DNA from: Galerina marginata
Lineage: Eukaryota > Basidiomycota > Agaricomycetes > Agaricales > Galerinaceae
Assembly: GCA_023014335.1 (NCBI GenBank)
Contig: JAECYW010000011.1
Coordinates: forward strand, 372,001 to 436,000
Reading direction: 5' to 3'
DNA: 64,000 bases
Shown: positions 1 through 12,079 of the stretch, one piece after another
Layout of the letters: each line of letters begins with the position of its first letter
Numbering within the stretch: the first letter of the stretch is position 1
Program-made: the position numbers and the translations under genes
Notes under the pieces: model-generated
The model's database searches: none
The model's input: the letters and a program-made list of their open reading frames with translations, nothing else
What the model was told of the DNA's origin: nothing

Positions 1-32
1 GAGTCCACGAGTTCAGGCGCAGAGATCGCCAT
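1..32 (-). CDS. possible 5' end of a gene leaving the left edge
   Basis: On the minus strand an ATG at 32..30 has a favourable context (A at -3, G at +4) and opens a frame reading MAISAPELVD before the window ends. Only ten residues are visible, so neither family nor reality can be judged. It could equally be chance. Confidence 0.25.
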   Translation of the reverse strand, partial: MAISAPELVD

Positions 33-2644
33 CTTGACTGTCTTTTTCTTTGTTTGAACCTCGGCCATCCACTTGCTCTCAAGACGCCGTTTGTTTCTGA
101 TGGATTTACGATGAAGGTTGCGGTAATGTTTTCGCGCCTTCGTCACCTTCAGTGATCATTTCTCCTGTCACGAGCACCCGCTATTGAATTTTTATTCTTC
201 CTTTCATGTTCCTTTTTGTATTGTTCGCACACCAGAACTTCCCTACGTAGTCTAAGCAGTTGCTGCAGTTTATGTTAGTATAGAAATATAAGAAGAAAGT
301 TGGACTCGTCGATGCCATGCAAAGCAGTGGCCTACAGAGCTAGTAAATTTTCCAGAGATAGGAGGGTAGAATATCCAGCTGGTTTGTTCACAAGAATGGG
401 GTCGTTAGAGGCAAGTACATACTCAAGTATGCTGCCTGTATGTTAGTCTGACGTGATTTTGTACACAGCATCGTCTTTTGATTCTCAAGGTGCGTTGTGA
501 TCATGTCTCCACTCTTGTCTATAAAATCTAACGCTATCGCAGCGCTATCTCCAGTATAGTCCCTTTAAAACCAGCTGTCTGCATGCTGTAACATCTGTCA
601 CAACTGCGGCAGCTGGTCTTGAGGCATTCCGAATTGTGGACTTGTCCTCCTGTGTGGTGAGCCTTCTTTAAGTTCTTATCGGTTTGATATCGCACTTGAC
701 TCACTTTTCTTTAGGCAGCTTCGACTCGAGCGTTCACTTAAACGAGGCACGAATGCAAACGTGGCTATTCCATTTGCGGTTTTTTTAGCAACAATTTCCA
801 GCATCATTATAGGCTGGCGAAAGCAGGGTTTGTCGCTTTGACTCTATGATGCGCGAGACTATCAGGTGATCTCAATCTTCAAATCTTCTTGCGCAACCGG
901 TCAGCCCATGGAACCCGTAAGTTAGACGTTCGATTTGTACATTACAGCTTCTGAGACGAACTTCGCAGATTCTGTTCAAATACTTTGGCCAGAAAGGAAC
1001 TCCGGCAGTTTGGGTAGGGGTCGTCATAGTACAGTCTATCTACTTCGTTTTTGTGTCAGGTAATCGTTAAACTCGTTCCATCTAGGGATATAGCATGGTA
1101 GGCACGTTAACGATCTTGCAATCGCTGACAAAACGTTTGGAAAAGATTAATGTGTACGTAATTCCTCCTCTTTGCCCGTCCAGACTCGCTGATTTCACCA
1201 CGCTTACTTCTCATTGCCGTGCCAAACCCGGTTACTTACCCGTGACCGCCTTACCGGAGGCCATTTTTACAATGCCCCTGCTAAGCCAATTTTCGCTTTA
1301 CTCCCCCGAATTTTCCGTCTGCCCATTTCTATCTTTCATCCCCCTATAACCTCCTCAAAATCCTAGTATAATTTATTTTACAGGGTCGTTTCGATTCTGA
1401 GCACTCCCTTTCGAGATTTTTTTTGCAATTTAAGCCCTTTTGTATCACCATCTACTCCTGTAAATTGAGTTACATCCGAGTTATCCTCCATCGTCGCACA
1501 CGTCCCGGCCGTTTTTCAAACTGACGCGAGCACTTCCCCCGACATTGCCTCTTGGGCCCGTAATGAGAGCCAGCAACATATGAGAAGACTTACTAACGGC
1601 CCATCCGTGCTGCTAACTCCTTCAAACCTACAAGAGCCCGTCAAACAGCCACTCGGTTCAATAACGACTGCCTGACGTACCGCGTTGACCTCAGCCCCGG
1701 CCACGAACGAGTGCACCAGCACCCGTTTCGCATTCGTCTGCTGAAGAACCTCATCAGAGGCGAACGGGACCTGCCAGTGGAGGGGTAGGAGCTGCCAAAA
1801 GTAAGTAACTATCAGTTCTCGTAATTTTGATAGACTTACTTACTGTCGTCCTGGAAAGTTTGTGCATTCAGACTTGACGGGCGATGTACCGCGAGCCTAG
1901 TCGCCAAGTCAAATTGGAGCAACCTGTCAACATGACGCGGTAAGTAACGGTTCATGTTGTTATTAAATACCTGCTTACCTTCTTTCTATGACCCTCACAG
2001 CCTGCAGACTATTGGAACTTCAACATCTACTTCAAAAATCCCGCCAACCCCTTCCGTCACCCTCCATGACGCATACACCTCTATGAGCGCCAACATCTCC
2101 CGCGGCGCCCTCGTTGACCCCGCAGCCTCAACCCTGTCTGCTATGCCGATATTCAACCCGACACGCCATGCTCAGGTCGCCGTGCACCTTCCCGCGGCCA
2201 TACGAATTGCACGAACGAGTACGGCACCCGTTTCGTGTTCGTCGCCGGGATACCGCCGCAGAACATGCTAGATGCTTGTCAACGGCTCCGGGAGGGCTGA
2301 GGCGGCGGAGGAGCTGGTAATAACAACCAAGGTGAGTACTAATTTGTTTGAGTGTTCGAAAACTTTCTTACCTCGTTACCCTCACAACCTCCACGTCATC
2401 GTCTGACTTTCGAGGACGCGACCTACGACCTCCCGCAAGTGTAGTCGCCAAGTGGAATCTCGGGCAATCTGCCATCAAGATATCGAGAGGTAAGCAGCGT
2501 CTCGTGTCGTCAAAGTGGCATGAAGCTTTAAAGGCGCTTATGTCGACAAAGACGCGGACCAGTTGCCAATAATGGTGACGTCCGTGGCTAGTGTGAGCTG
2601 GATATATAGGGCCTCAGTTGTACCTGTAAAGTCTGCTGCAACTG
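33..2644. other. gene-free stretch, unassigned
   Basis: No frame here shows a recognisable domain or a convincing intron-exon chain. Around 1690-1760 and 2210-2260 two related segments both contain a CACCCGTTTCG core followed by TTCGTC, which suggests old duplicated or mobile-element debris. No coding capacity can be supported. Confidence 0.4.
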
Positions 2645-3271
2645 CTACGAAATGATGCTGACAGGAAAGTTCACGTGAAATCTGAATTGCCTAAACGAGC
2701 TCAAAACAACGCGTACCGTGAGAAGATTCTGGCTCCTCGTAAAAGAACGAAACCCTAAAGGGTCTCGTAATTCATCCGAATCTGTATCGACGAACGTAGG
2801 CAGAGTGGAAGCGGAAGTGGAAGTGGCAGACTCGGAAGGTAGTGGGGATTTAGCTGGCGGCACGATGGAGGTTGTAGCAGGTTCGGTCCGCGAAGGCTTG
2901 GTGGTGAGTTTGGGAACGGGACTGGGAAGTGCGGAGGAAGCAGGTAAAGCGGTGGCAGCTGGTATGGCGGTCGCAAAAGGAGTCGCTTCGAGCGCGACGG
3001 AATTGGCGGCTGTGGATGGCCATACAGGTGGCTCATCTACGACTGCAGATGTCGGCGGCGTGGTAGTGGGAGCAGCTGGCCTAACAGATAGAGTCACGAG
3101 CTCTGGGGTTCCAGCTAATGGCACGATGGGTGGTGTAACGGATTCGGTCCGCGAAACCTTGTTGGCGCGTTGACGCGCGCGCTTCTCGGCAGTGGCAGCT
3201 GGCATGACAGTGTGACGGCAGTGGGGTAAAACGGCAGGCGGGGAGTTTCTTGACAGCTGTCGGAATTTCAC
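2645..3271 (-). other. Ala/Pro/Thr-rich open frame, doubtful gene
   Basis: The minus strand is open for 208 codons with a strongly biased Ala, Pro, Thr and Ser composition. Two related internal segments contain TESVTPPIVPLAGTP and TEPATTSIVPPAKSP, so part of it arose by duplication. The opposite strand is also open for 151 codons, as expected for a GC-biased repeat. No domain, signal peptide or splice support is seen. It may be a piece of a mobile-element ORF or a non-coding repeat. Confidence 0.2.
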
Positions 3272-3660
3272 AGTTCTGGTGAGGGCAGTGGGTGCAGGTT
3301 GGCAGGTAGTGTGAATCTGGTGGTTCGGTTCTCGGGGTTGTCTTATTTTCGGATGGGATGCTGTTGTCGCGAAATGTCAAAATGTCGGACTGTCTGCTGG
3401 CAGGATGAAGCTGAGAAAAAGCACGAAAAAGCGACAGTATCGAATCGCTCTGTTGTCACCAAATGGAGTAGTCCAATCTGTCCGGACCTGGGCGGCTGAG
3501 GCTCGGAGACGCGTCGAGCAGTGCGGAACCGCGTCGCACGCGATGGCAAGAGGCAAGCAAAGGTTCGTTCGTCACTGGACCGCGTCCGTCTACATACGGA
3601 CAAGCTGTGCTACACTGTGGGAAGAGCGAACAGGAGACACCACTGTCGCGAAAACACCGG

Positions 3661-5560
3661 TAATTAGTGTTTACAAACAACAATAATTGATGTTTAGTCA
3701 ACACGAAAATTTGATGTTTTTGGGTGGACAAACTGGCACCACGGATTGGTGTTTTGGGAACATGAATTTGTAGTGTTCCAGCAACACTAGGTAGAGGTGT
3801 ATTTCGTACACTTATTCTTCTTGTTTCACAAACAGTCTTTGTAGTATTATAAAATATAGATATATTAAATAAGTCTATCTATTGGATTAAGTACATAGGA
3901 AGGGTATGGTTCTACTCGCAACAAGAACCTGGTCGGGTCTCGTTATCTGGGTGAGATATGGGGTGGTGAGTCCGGGCGCATCAGCAAAAAAAATCCCACT
4001 TAGCTCCTCGTCCACTCGCCCCGGTTCCCGCTCTGCTTCATTTCCGCTGTCCGTTTCCGTGCCTCAAGTGATCTTGCATGGTGTTGCGACCTCTGAAGCG
4101 GGCAATAGACGGAGTACATGGTGAGGTGGTGTCCAGCAACCACGAATGTCCCATGCGGCGACGGCGGCAGAGGCGGATGCAGTGGAAGGGGTCGCGGTGC
4201 GGCCAGTGACTGCGAGACACGAGAGGTGAATGCGGTGGGGTCCAGCAGGTTGGCGGCGGCGGCAGTGGTGGGGTGCAGTGGAAGCGGTCGTGATGCAGCC
4301 AGTGACTGCGAGACGCGAGACGCGAACGTGGTGGGGTCCAGCGGATTGGCGGCAGCGGCAGAGGTGGGGGGCAGTGGAAGCGGTCGCGATGCAGCCAGTG
4401 ACTGCGAGAGGTGAGAGGCTAACGTGGTGGGTTCAGCAGATCGGCGTAACTCGAGCAATTGGTGTTGTGGGCTCGGATACGTCCTGCATGTCGCGCTCGT
4501 GGTGCCGTAATGGGCTGGAAAGGGGGTGGAGACGGGCACTAGCATCTCTACTCGAAAATTAGCAAGTGTCCTATAATTCTCCACATACCTATTACAGTGG
4601 TGTCGTGAATTCGGCCAGTTGGGAAGGACATGGTGTCCGAAGCGGTGCGGCCGCGGTCAGTGTCTGGGGCTAACAGAATGGTCGTTAGTGAGGTGAGGTA
4701 AGTGGCCAGCTGCTTACCTTGTGCCATCTAGCTGCTCTGTACCCCATTCGACGCTCCAGCTGTCGTCACTGCCGTAGATGACGGCAACACCGCGGTGGGG
4801 GTGGGGGAAGGTCATGGTAGATGGGTAACTGACGTGGCAAGTGACACGCGTGTGTTATGCGATCATGTGACATTCGGACTTCGGCACGTTTGACAAAGTT
4901 GAAGTTATTTTTAGAAACATGACACGCCGAGAACGCTAAGTCCGCATACCGTCGAAGTGCTTAGAATTCCTCGACGGCGCTGTGTGTACGCGCCTCGTCA
5001 AATCATTTTCTCCACCCAGATTGACTTGAAATGACTCATGAAATGTCTGCTCCTTCATTAGAGACAGGAAGTTTGTGTTTTTGGTGAACTAGAAATTTTA
5101 ATGTTTTTCACTCAGCTTTTATCGATGTTTTGTAAACGGTTTTTCCTCATGCTTACTAGAACAGCAATATATCATGTTTACAAACAGGAATCCCTGGTGT
5201 TTTACAAATAATAGGGCTAGGATGTCAGTTTTATGACTGCAGAGTAACCCTTTACCTTCTTATAACGAAACTCTAGTGTTATAATGCATATTTAGGGGAA
5301 GGAGGAAATATTCGTGTTCGGTGCACCCCACAGTATGCTGTTTGACAATGACAGGAAATGCTGGTGTTCCGCGCGCACTATATTGGGGTGTGCGGCAGGG
5401 ACATCAGTGATCCTTGTTCTCCGACATCAATCCTTGCCGTAGTTTAAACACCGAAAAGGGTGTACAGCATTTTTTGGTGCCGGAAATTGAATTATTGCTG
5501 TGTCAGCACCATATATTGCTGTATTTTCTTCCCACAGTGGCTACTGATACTATCTAATCT
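3661..5560. repeat. AT-rich repeat debris with recurring TGTTTACAAACA motif
   Basis: Two AT-rich flanks (about 3661-3900 and 5040-5560) surround a GC-rich middle. The 12-mer TGTTTACAAACA occurs at 3668-3679 and again at 5175-5186, and related forms (TGTTTTGTAAAC, TGTTTTACAAAT, TTGATGTTT) recur in both flanks. Subterminal motif clusters around a GC-rich core are typical of DNA transposons or their non-autonomous derivatives. No terminal inverted repeat or transposase was identified, so the class stays open. Confidence 0.25.
4170..4440. repeat. minisatellite, three copies of a 96-bp unit
   Basis: The core GCCAGTGACTGCGAGA starts at 4202, 4298 and 4394, exactly 96 bp apart, with flanking sequence also repeated (AGTGGAAGCGGTCG, GGGGTCCAGC). 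Since 96 is a multiple of three, frames on both strands stay open across the array. The minus strand reads Ala/Pro/Ser-rich 32-residue repeats with an SLAASRPLPL core. Whether any of this is translated is unknown. Confidence 0.75.
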
Positions 5561-5885
5561 AATCAGTGCTCGGCCTTCCCGGGCCAGAGTCCACTACTAC
5601 AACGTAAGAAGATAACCAAAGCATCTAAGTTAGAGGACAAACATCCTCCGTATCAGCCTAACACAGTGGGTATTCAGGCCGAGAACAGAGGCCTGAGACT
5701 TGAAGCTTGAATAGCATGATACATACCAAGAGCGAACCGGAATGAGTCCAAATGACGGACACCAGAGAGCTCCTGTTATCAGGCCTAGCGATCAAAAAAG
5801 CACGTACCAGATCCCCATCCCCTGTCCTCATCGTCCGATTCCGCGTTTGAAGAGGCAAAGATCCAAAGGAGACCTTGTTCTGGAA

Positions 5886-6610
5886 GGCGATCGGGTAATG
5901 ATCTAGTTGACATGGGGAACAACCTTCGTTGTCGGGAGTTTGGCTCTGTTGGTTGTTGTAAGGCGATCGGGTGACGATCTTTGACATGGGGAACATGATT
6001 TCGTTGTCGGGAGTTTGGCCTTTGTTTGGCCCTGTTGGTTGTTGTGAGATGCTCGTGTGATGATCTTTTGACAGCTTTCCATATCCATTGTCGAGTCTGT
6101 GCCGCTGTTGGTAGTTGTAAGGTCGCTCGGCCGATGATCTTTTGACGTGGGGAACACCTTTCATTAAATATTGTCTGGTGTTTGCCACTGCTGGTCGCTG
6201 TGAAGCGATCGGGTGACGCTGCCGCGTCAGGTCTATTTGCACTTGATTTGACGCGCACACAGCTGCGCTGGGACTATTTTGACGGGGTGTAAGAAATTGG
6301 TTAGAAATTAGGGCAGATAGTTTTACTTAACAGCCTCCGAGTCCCTTCACTTTTGACCCCCAGCAAAATATTCGGGCCGGCGCAGTGTTGGCGTACGCGT
6401 GGGGAACAAATCTCGTTTTGTCGGGTGTTTGGCTCTGCTGGCTGTTATGAGGCGTCGGATAACGGGCTTTGACGTGGGGAATAACTGTCATTTGGATTCA
6501 TTTGTGGGGTGTTTAATCCTGTTTCGCCGTGGGGAACAACTTTCATTTGGTTTCATTTGTCGGGTGCTTGGCTCTGTTGGCTTTTGTGAGGTGATCAAAT
6601 ACTGATCTAC
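5886..6610. repeat. degenerate tandem array, ~75-bp unit
   Basis: About eight imperfect units follow one another. Recurrent blocks in order are GGCGATCGGGTGA, GATCTTTTGAC, GTGGGGAACA, TTGTCGGG(A/T)GTTTGGC and CTGTTGGTTGTTGTGAG. Units begin near 5886, 5962, 6050, 6121, 6204, 6395, 6452, 6526 and 6592. Unit length varies between about 62 and 87 bp. One unit near 6250-6390 is disrupted. Open frames across the region are by-products of the repetition. Confidence 0.7.
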
Positions 6611-8141
6611 ATGATGAATCTAGATCTTACCACCGCAGTCGCCAATCAGCGATGAACTTTCCGCTTCGCTTTAGCGCTTAGCGCCAATCCCTTTTCGAGT
6701 TCGGGGTCGATACACCTTACTCGAAGGAGGAAAACTAATTGGCACTGGTATATTTCACGCGAGAGATAAATGAATAAAGCATGAATGAAGCAGAAAGAGA
6801 GAAGAGCAGGACGCATGGGCCTCAATATCCGTGTCACCGACACTGCTCAGTCGAAAGCAAATTAGGATTATTGACACAGGGAGTCCGAAAGGAAGAATGA
6901 TAAGCCGAGGAGGAGGCAGTCCTAGTTAAGTGGATGTGTTAACCACTGACAGTGAAAGGAAGACAGGAAAAAGAGATACGTGTCCGACATTCATGACAAT
7001 GCAACCATTACTGCCTTCGTTCTAGAAAAAAATAGGCAAAGGAAACCATCCCGACTTAGAATGGGGAACACGAGTTCTGTACAAAAGAATACGGTAAATG
7101 ATGTCATAAAGGACAAGAAACGACTTACGTCCGAGGCAAAATCTTTGCTTTCCCTTCTGATTCGACTATTTGAGCCCCAGTGACCGGCTGTGCTCTCAAC
7201 ATCCCGCAAACCCCTGCCGTACCCACTCTATCCTTTCCTTTCGAACCTTGCGGCTCCAAATCAGCAGATACCCGCTGGCGTGATATTTCCCAAGAGGAGG
7301 CGATGACATCCTCCTTAAGGCGTAGTCAAAGAGGCACCGATGACGCTATCGATGCCCAAAAGCAATCGCCAGGGTTTCTTGAAGGATAAATTAAAGTTCG
7401 CATTCGCATCGGTACGCCACAGGAGACGAGCCCTGTTTGAGTCGCAGGGGATTAGCACCGAGTATGGGGAAGATGAAGAGTGAATGGAAAAAGAAACATA
7501 CGACAGGAAATACCCTCTTCTTAGCCACGTATACAGGCTGGCTTGATGTCCAACTTTCTGAGGAAAAGGATTTCCAAGGACGAACTATAAGAGGGAGATG
7601 AGAGATTACTGAGAAGGAACGTAGATATTCGATAGGAGGAGCGGCTCAACCACGCGAGGAGCAAGATTGCCATTCCTTCAGAAGCTTCTTAGAGCTCCGA
7701 GAGATATGAAGTAGAGTAGGCGTGAATAGATCATCGCACAACGTCAGTCACAGAAGATCCTAAACCCTCTTAACTCATCACACGATTGCATAAAGAAACA
7801 TTCAAACAAGGACTCACGCGCAGCGTCACATCGCAAACCTTCGGTGCAATGCACGCCCAACCCCAGTATGATAGATACCCCCCGATGTTCAACGTCCTGG
7901 CAGAGTTTTTGTATACGGAAGGATGGCTACGCATACCACCTCGATATTGCGCCTCCTAGACCGAGCAGTGGGGCCAGCCCGCATTGAACGTAAGCCTCCG
8001 GGACGCAAGAACGATGAGGCCTGGTGAGTATCGAGCAAGGTATCTATCTAGAGACGACATGTGTCCGTGGTTGGGATTTAAGAGACTCACTGCTAGCGAT
8101 ATTGTAAGTATATGAACGCCATACACCGAACCTGGTTATAG
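6611..8141. other. gene-free stretch, nothing recognised
   Basis: Purine-rich, with only short unsupported frames. A frame starting at ATG 7923 and running to a possible GTGAG donor at 8024 could belong with the open exon at 8142, but the phases do not join cleanly. Confidence 0.3.
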
Positions 8142-8333
8142 GAGCAGGAAGTAAGAGAACAAGAGCTTGAAGGTGCAATCGTTCGGCTCAAATCCCGATA
8201 TTTGGCCTTGTGTATTTTTGAAGGCAACCGGAGCAAAATCTCAGGCACACCAATCGCTATGTCTGTCCTCGACCACTTGAACCCAATCGTGTTTAGCAGG
8301 GCTCTGCCGTTGCTTCTGATATTTGATACCTGA
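8142..8333 (+). CDS. possible exon of a small unknown gene
   Basis: After an acceptor ending at 8141 a frame of 63 codons runs to a TGA at 8331-8333. It reads EQEVREQELEGAIVRLKSR, then a hydrophobic stretch, and looks coding (charged amphipathic helix, then SVLDHLNPIVF). A canonical donor lies upstream at 8024, but its phase does not match this exon, so no complete model can be made. It could be the decayed end of a gene or the N-terminal part of the HNH-like gene that follows. Confidence 0.25.
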   Translation, partial: EQEVREQELEGAIVRLKSRYLALCIFEGNRSKISGTPIAMSVLDHLNPIVFSRALPLLLIFDT

Positions 8334-8470
8334 GTCGTGAGTGGATAAAGTGTTATTGCTCATCTACTGGTCAGTATCTCTTGTGGTGGACGCAGCCTAG
8401 CCAGGCAGCCCAGGCTAGTCTCGCACTCCGAAGCCCTGCCCATATTGATAAATTTTAACCAGACTCGGAG

Positions 8471-9857
8471 ATGTCGCATCCCCACCACGAAGACAGCACA
8501 GTCCACTTGCTTTCGAAAAAGTCTCGCCGGCTTCGTCGTGATACGTTCTTTTTCATGCGCGAATTTACAGGTTTACATGTACTTATCGCTGGTGAGATGG
8601 CGTTAAAATCCACATGCGTTTCTTACCCGCTAATGTTGCTACCTACCAGGACTAAATCAACGCCTTACCCCAGTAACCTGTGCCAAATTAAACCGCTGGG
8701 TCCATTTTATGGACAAGAGAGCATTTGATTTCGAACTCGAACCAGTTGAACTTGCACGATCTGGGGCGGTCTTGAAATACTCTAAAGTGACGGCTGGATC
8801 GAACATCCCACCAGAATCTAACGTTCCTTTGCCTGCTGGTGACTACGTTTGGCATGTAATTGGTACGCTTCTTAGCTATTCAACAATACATAAGCTTGAT
8901 GCTGAAATCCTTTACAGTCAGTCCAGAGATGGAATCGTCTTATATGCCACCATTTTCGACTTTCTTGGATGCGGCTACTTTTGCTGAACTGCAGTCTGGA
9001 GCGCAGGTTCCAGGAGAGTTAGCTCATTTAAAAGAGCAGTTACCTTGGGTATTCCTATAACATTTCCTTCTCCTTGCACCTTGGTTCACATGTCTACATC
9101 GTCTTAGTACCGCTTCCCAAGTTTGTTAGAGAAGCAGGTAGCGACTCGGGATGATGAACACTGCTTAATAACTGGATCTCGCTCAGACAATACGGAAATC
9201 TGTGTCACCTGGATTGTTCCTCCGGCATGGGTGAACTGGGTGCGCAAGGAGCCTTTATTTCAATCGTTAGAAATCTAACAGCATCATTTCTTAGCTGGAT
9301 AATCCTCAATATTATGGAAACCCATCATCTATTAGCATTCCTTCCAACGCGATATTGATGCGGAAGGATTTAATCGATGGATTTCATGGCAATGCCTTCG
9401 GTATTGATGTCGATGTTGGTCTTTATCGCTCTACTCCACGCACTTACACAAGTTCTAATTGACCTCCTAGGATGATTACCGCGTTGTTATGTTCCGTGAC
9501 ATTGGGCCTCCCGGAGCTCTGTTACAAACCGAAACTTCGCAAGCTTATTTCCGCCATTCCGAGTCGCGAGTGCAACTTATCGGTCCGGACGATTACTTCC
9601 TGCGTGAACACTTCAAGCACTGTCTTCGTGTTCATCTACCACACGGAGATATTAGCGCTGATTACCCCCCAAATGTAGTCGTAAAGGCTATGGCGGACCT
9701 TGGACTCTGGGAGAAGGACGATGAAGTAGTACCTTCTACTGACCCGCGCTGGCAAACCGAGTTGGGTAGGGAAATTTTTGCATCACATATCCAATATCAA
9801 GCGCTCTTCGCGGATAGAGGAGATTATGAACAAACGCCAGAAGATGATGATGAATAG
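8471..9857 (+). CDS. HNH-nuclease-like protein, catalytic histidines apparently lost
   Basis: Six exons join in phase: 8471-8591, 8650-8862, 8918-9048, 9108-9230 (or to 9239), 9295-9414 and 9471-9857, giving about 364 residues. Exons 4-6 resemble the HNH-type (PF13391-like) proteins that are expanded in Agaricomycetes. RDDEHCLITG is the usual opening Cys/Thr-Gly strand. SNAILMRKDLIDGFH matches the N-I-x-L-R-x-D-L-H-x-x-F block. FGIDVDDDYRVVMF and DPRWQTELG are typical C-terminal blocks. In nucleolytic members an AAHI-type histidine follows the first strand and DLH occurs in the second. Here the positions read VTWIVPP and DLI, so nuclease activity is doubtful. The N-terminal half (exons 1-3) is not recognised. 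The start at 8471 is the first ATG of the open exon, and more exons may lie upstream. Confidence 0.6.
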
Positions 9858-12079
9858 GTGCAAGGCAGCTTGGGGGAAAGTGTCGAGTAGTGTACCATCG
9901 CCTGGGATGTAGTGGAAGGAGTTGACATATTTCTATTCAGGATAAATTCAGGAGGTTGGAGCCTGAGGTTGCGTACCAGGTAAGTTTCGGAACTTCTGGC
10001 GTAAAGGTGAGAAAATATCGGTGGAATTGTCCTGAAATATACGCGGTTGCCGTATACATAGGCGTACAGCGACTTGGTGCCCGTTTTACTAAAAGACTTT
10101 GCCTTCTGTTTTGTTGAAGTCGCGGATCGGCTTACAAATTTGTGGGAAAGCTTTGGACGGACTGTGGACCCGTTCAGGTTACCTCTTTCTTTCACACCTC
10201 CATCTCAAGCGCAGGCTTCCTCGACGTGATACAACTTCGAGGCGTTGAACGGCGTGTATTAGCCTATGATATTCGTCGCCGGAAAGCTGATTGAACCTGT
10301 GAGGAAGACGATGTTGTGGTCCAGGTATGATGACACACCTACGACTCGTCGATTTCGATTTTAATAGCATCTCTAGGAATAAGAAAGCTCTGCTTCGGAC
10401 GCTGACACTGCGGGTGCAGCTAGGGCCCGAGATCCTTCTTATGCATTATGGCTGGTGATAAGCCAAATCACAGTCTGATGCTTCGCTGAAGCCGTCTGCC
10501 GTGCTCCACACATGTGTACCCTTCTTCACGTCCCTCCCAAGGTCATGCTGAATAGCAACTGCACTTTGAGGCTGCTCTCCCCTGTCCTTCCTCCACCGAC
10601 TCATTGATCTTCGCATGCCTGCCATTCCTCCCTTAAAGATCTCGACGATATCCCAAACAGGAGCAGAAATGAAAGTGGCCCAACACTCGATAGTCCGATA
10701 TCGACGGGACTTTTTACCTAATATGTACGCGCTTTTTTTGCTTATTTTCTTGCTTCTCATCGTCCCTTTTCCTTTCTCTCGTATTATTTCGTTCTTTGGT
10801 TCCTTTTTTCTTCTCATGCACACCGTTCGCCTGTGCTTCCGCTTACGTTCTTTCATTAGCGACCTTTGTCTTGACCCCAGGCCACGACAGCCGCAACAGC
10901 CACACGCTGGACGAAGACCAGGAGATGGACTGTAGCCTGCTCTGGTGTTAACACCATCGCTGACTTGGACTCTTTGATCTGGCCTTTCTACTCAGAGCCA
11001 ACACGTGGCCTCGATCACACATCCAGAACTGGAGAGGGAAAGTACTTGGAGAAGCTTTTCGTGAGAGATTGGAGGGTCGCTGCATGGGTGAAACTTGACG
11101 AGCGGGCGGGGGTTAGACGAGACTGTTCGTCTTTCTGCTTCTTTTGGATGACGAATGTCGAACAGCCGCTAACATTTGTCATTTCGTTCCTTATAGGCAT
11201 TTCGTGTCTTTTTTATCCCTTGTTCCGTTCCTGCTGTCAAAGTGGTGGTTTTTTAACCTTTCGGATTCGCTTTTGCTTTCGCTCCGGCAGGCTGGACATG
11301 AGTCCGAATTCCGCTTGGCGCTTTTTCTCGGGTGTAGCGTATTTTCTCGACTGACTTACTTTTTTCCCTCTTCTTCGGGTTTTCCTCGGCGGCTGCACCT
11401 TTTTCTTATCTGTTACCTATATCATCCATCGAGTCGTCCTCCCCTTCTCTCTCCTTTGTCGCTTCGATTTTGTCGGCTTTTTCACGATCATTCACCTCGC
11501 TTCGTCAAGCTCGGAATCGAGTTTGATTCAGCAGTCTAGCTGTTCTTTCCTTTTCTTCGTTTGGCCGGCCCTCCAATGCGTTTTTATCCTTGGACATATT
11601 CATTTTTTTTTCTCTTATGGATCCAAGTTCAACTAAATTCAATCAAGCTTCTTGACTGTGTCTGCAACTTTAAACGAGTCTTCCATACTGCCTAAGTTCG
11701 AAAGCCAGCACATATCTCCAGCATCCGAGTACATGAGTACTTAGTTGCTCGCAGTCCTTGTCGTTTGGGCCATTGGGGTTTAAATAACCTTTACGGCGTT
11801 CCTGTCAATTTACGCTTGGTCAGCGTTTTCGAAACAACCGCCTTTGATCCTCCAAGGGCATTTGTATGACGAAATCGGGCGGTCTTCTTTCACTCCTTCT
11901 TGACAGGATCAAGTCAACTGGTTGACAGAATATGTCAAACGCCTGGAGTGGTTTTCACCGGCTTTGTCCCCATCGGGTAACTGCCGGTTAAGTTAGCCGG
12001 TCATGAGGCGAGCAGAAAAAATATAGATTCGTCGTCTTCCCCACCTACCAGCAGGTCCAGTACTGGTGGGTGCTACGAT
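9858..12079. other. long gene-free stretch, pyrimidine-rich
   Basis: From about 10,700 to 11,620 the plus strand is rich in C and T, giving long Phe/Leu/Ser frames with no domain or splice structure. Such tracts are common in basidiomycete promoters and UTRs, and part may be leader of the F-box gene that starts at 12080. Nothing else is seen. Confidence 0.35.

Noticed and set aside
10615..11539. Hydrophobic frames that could suggest membrane proteins
   Set aside because: They come from poly-pyrimidine DNA (TTT and CTT codons). No consistent start, intron or family pattern.
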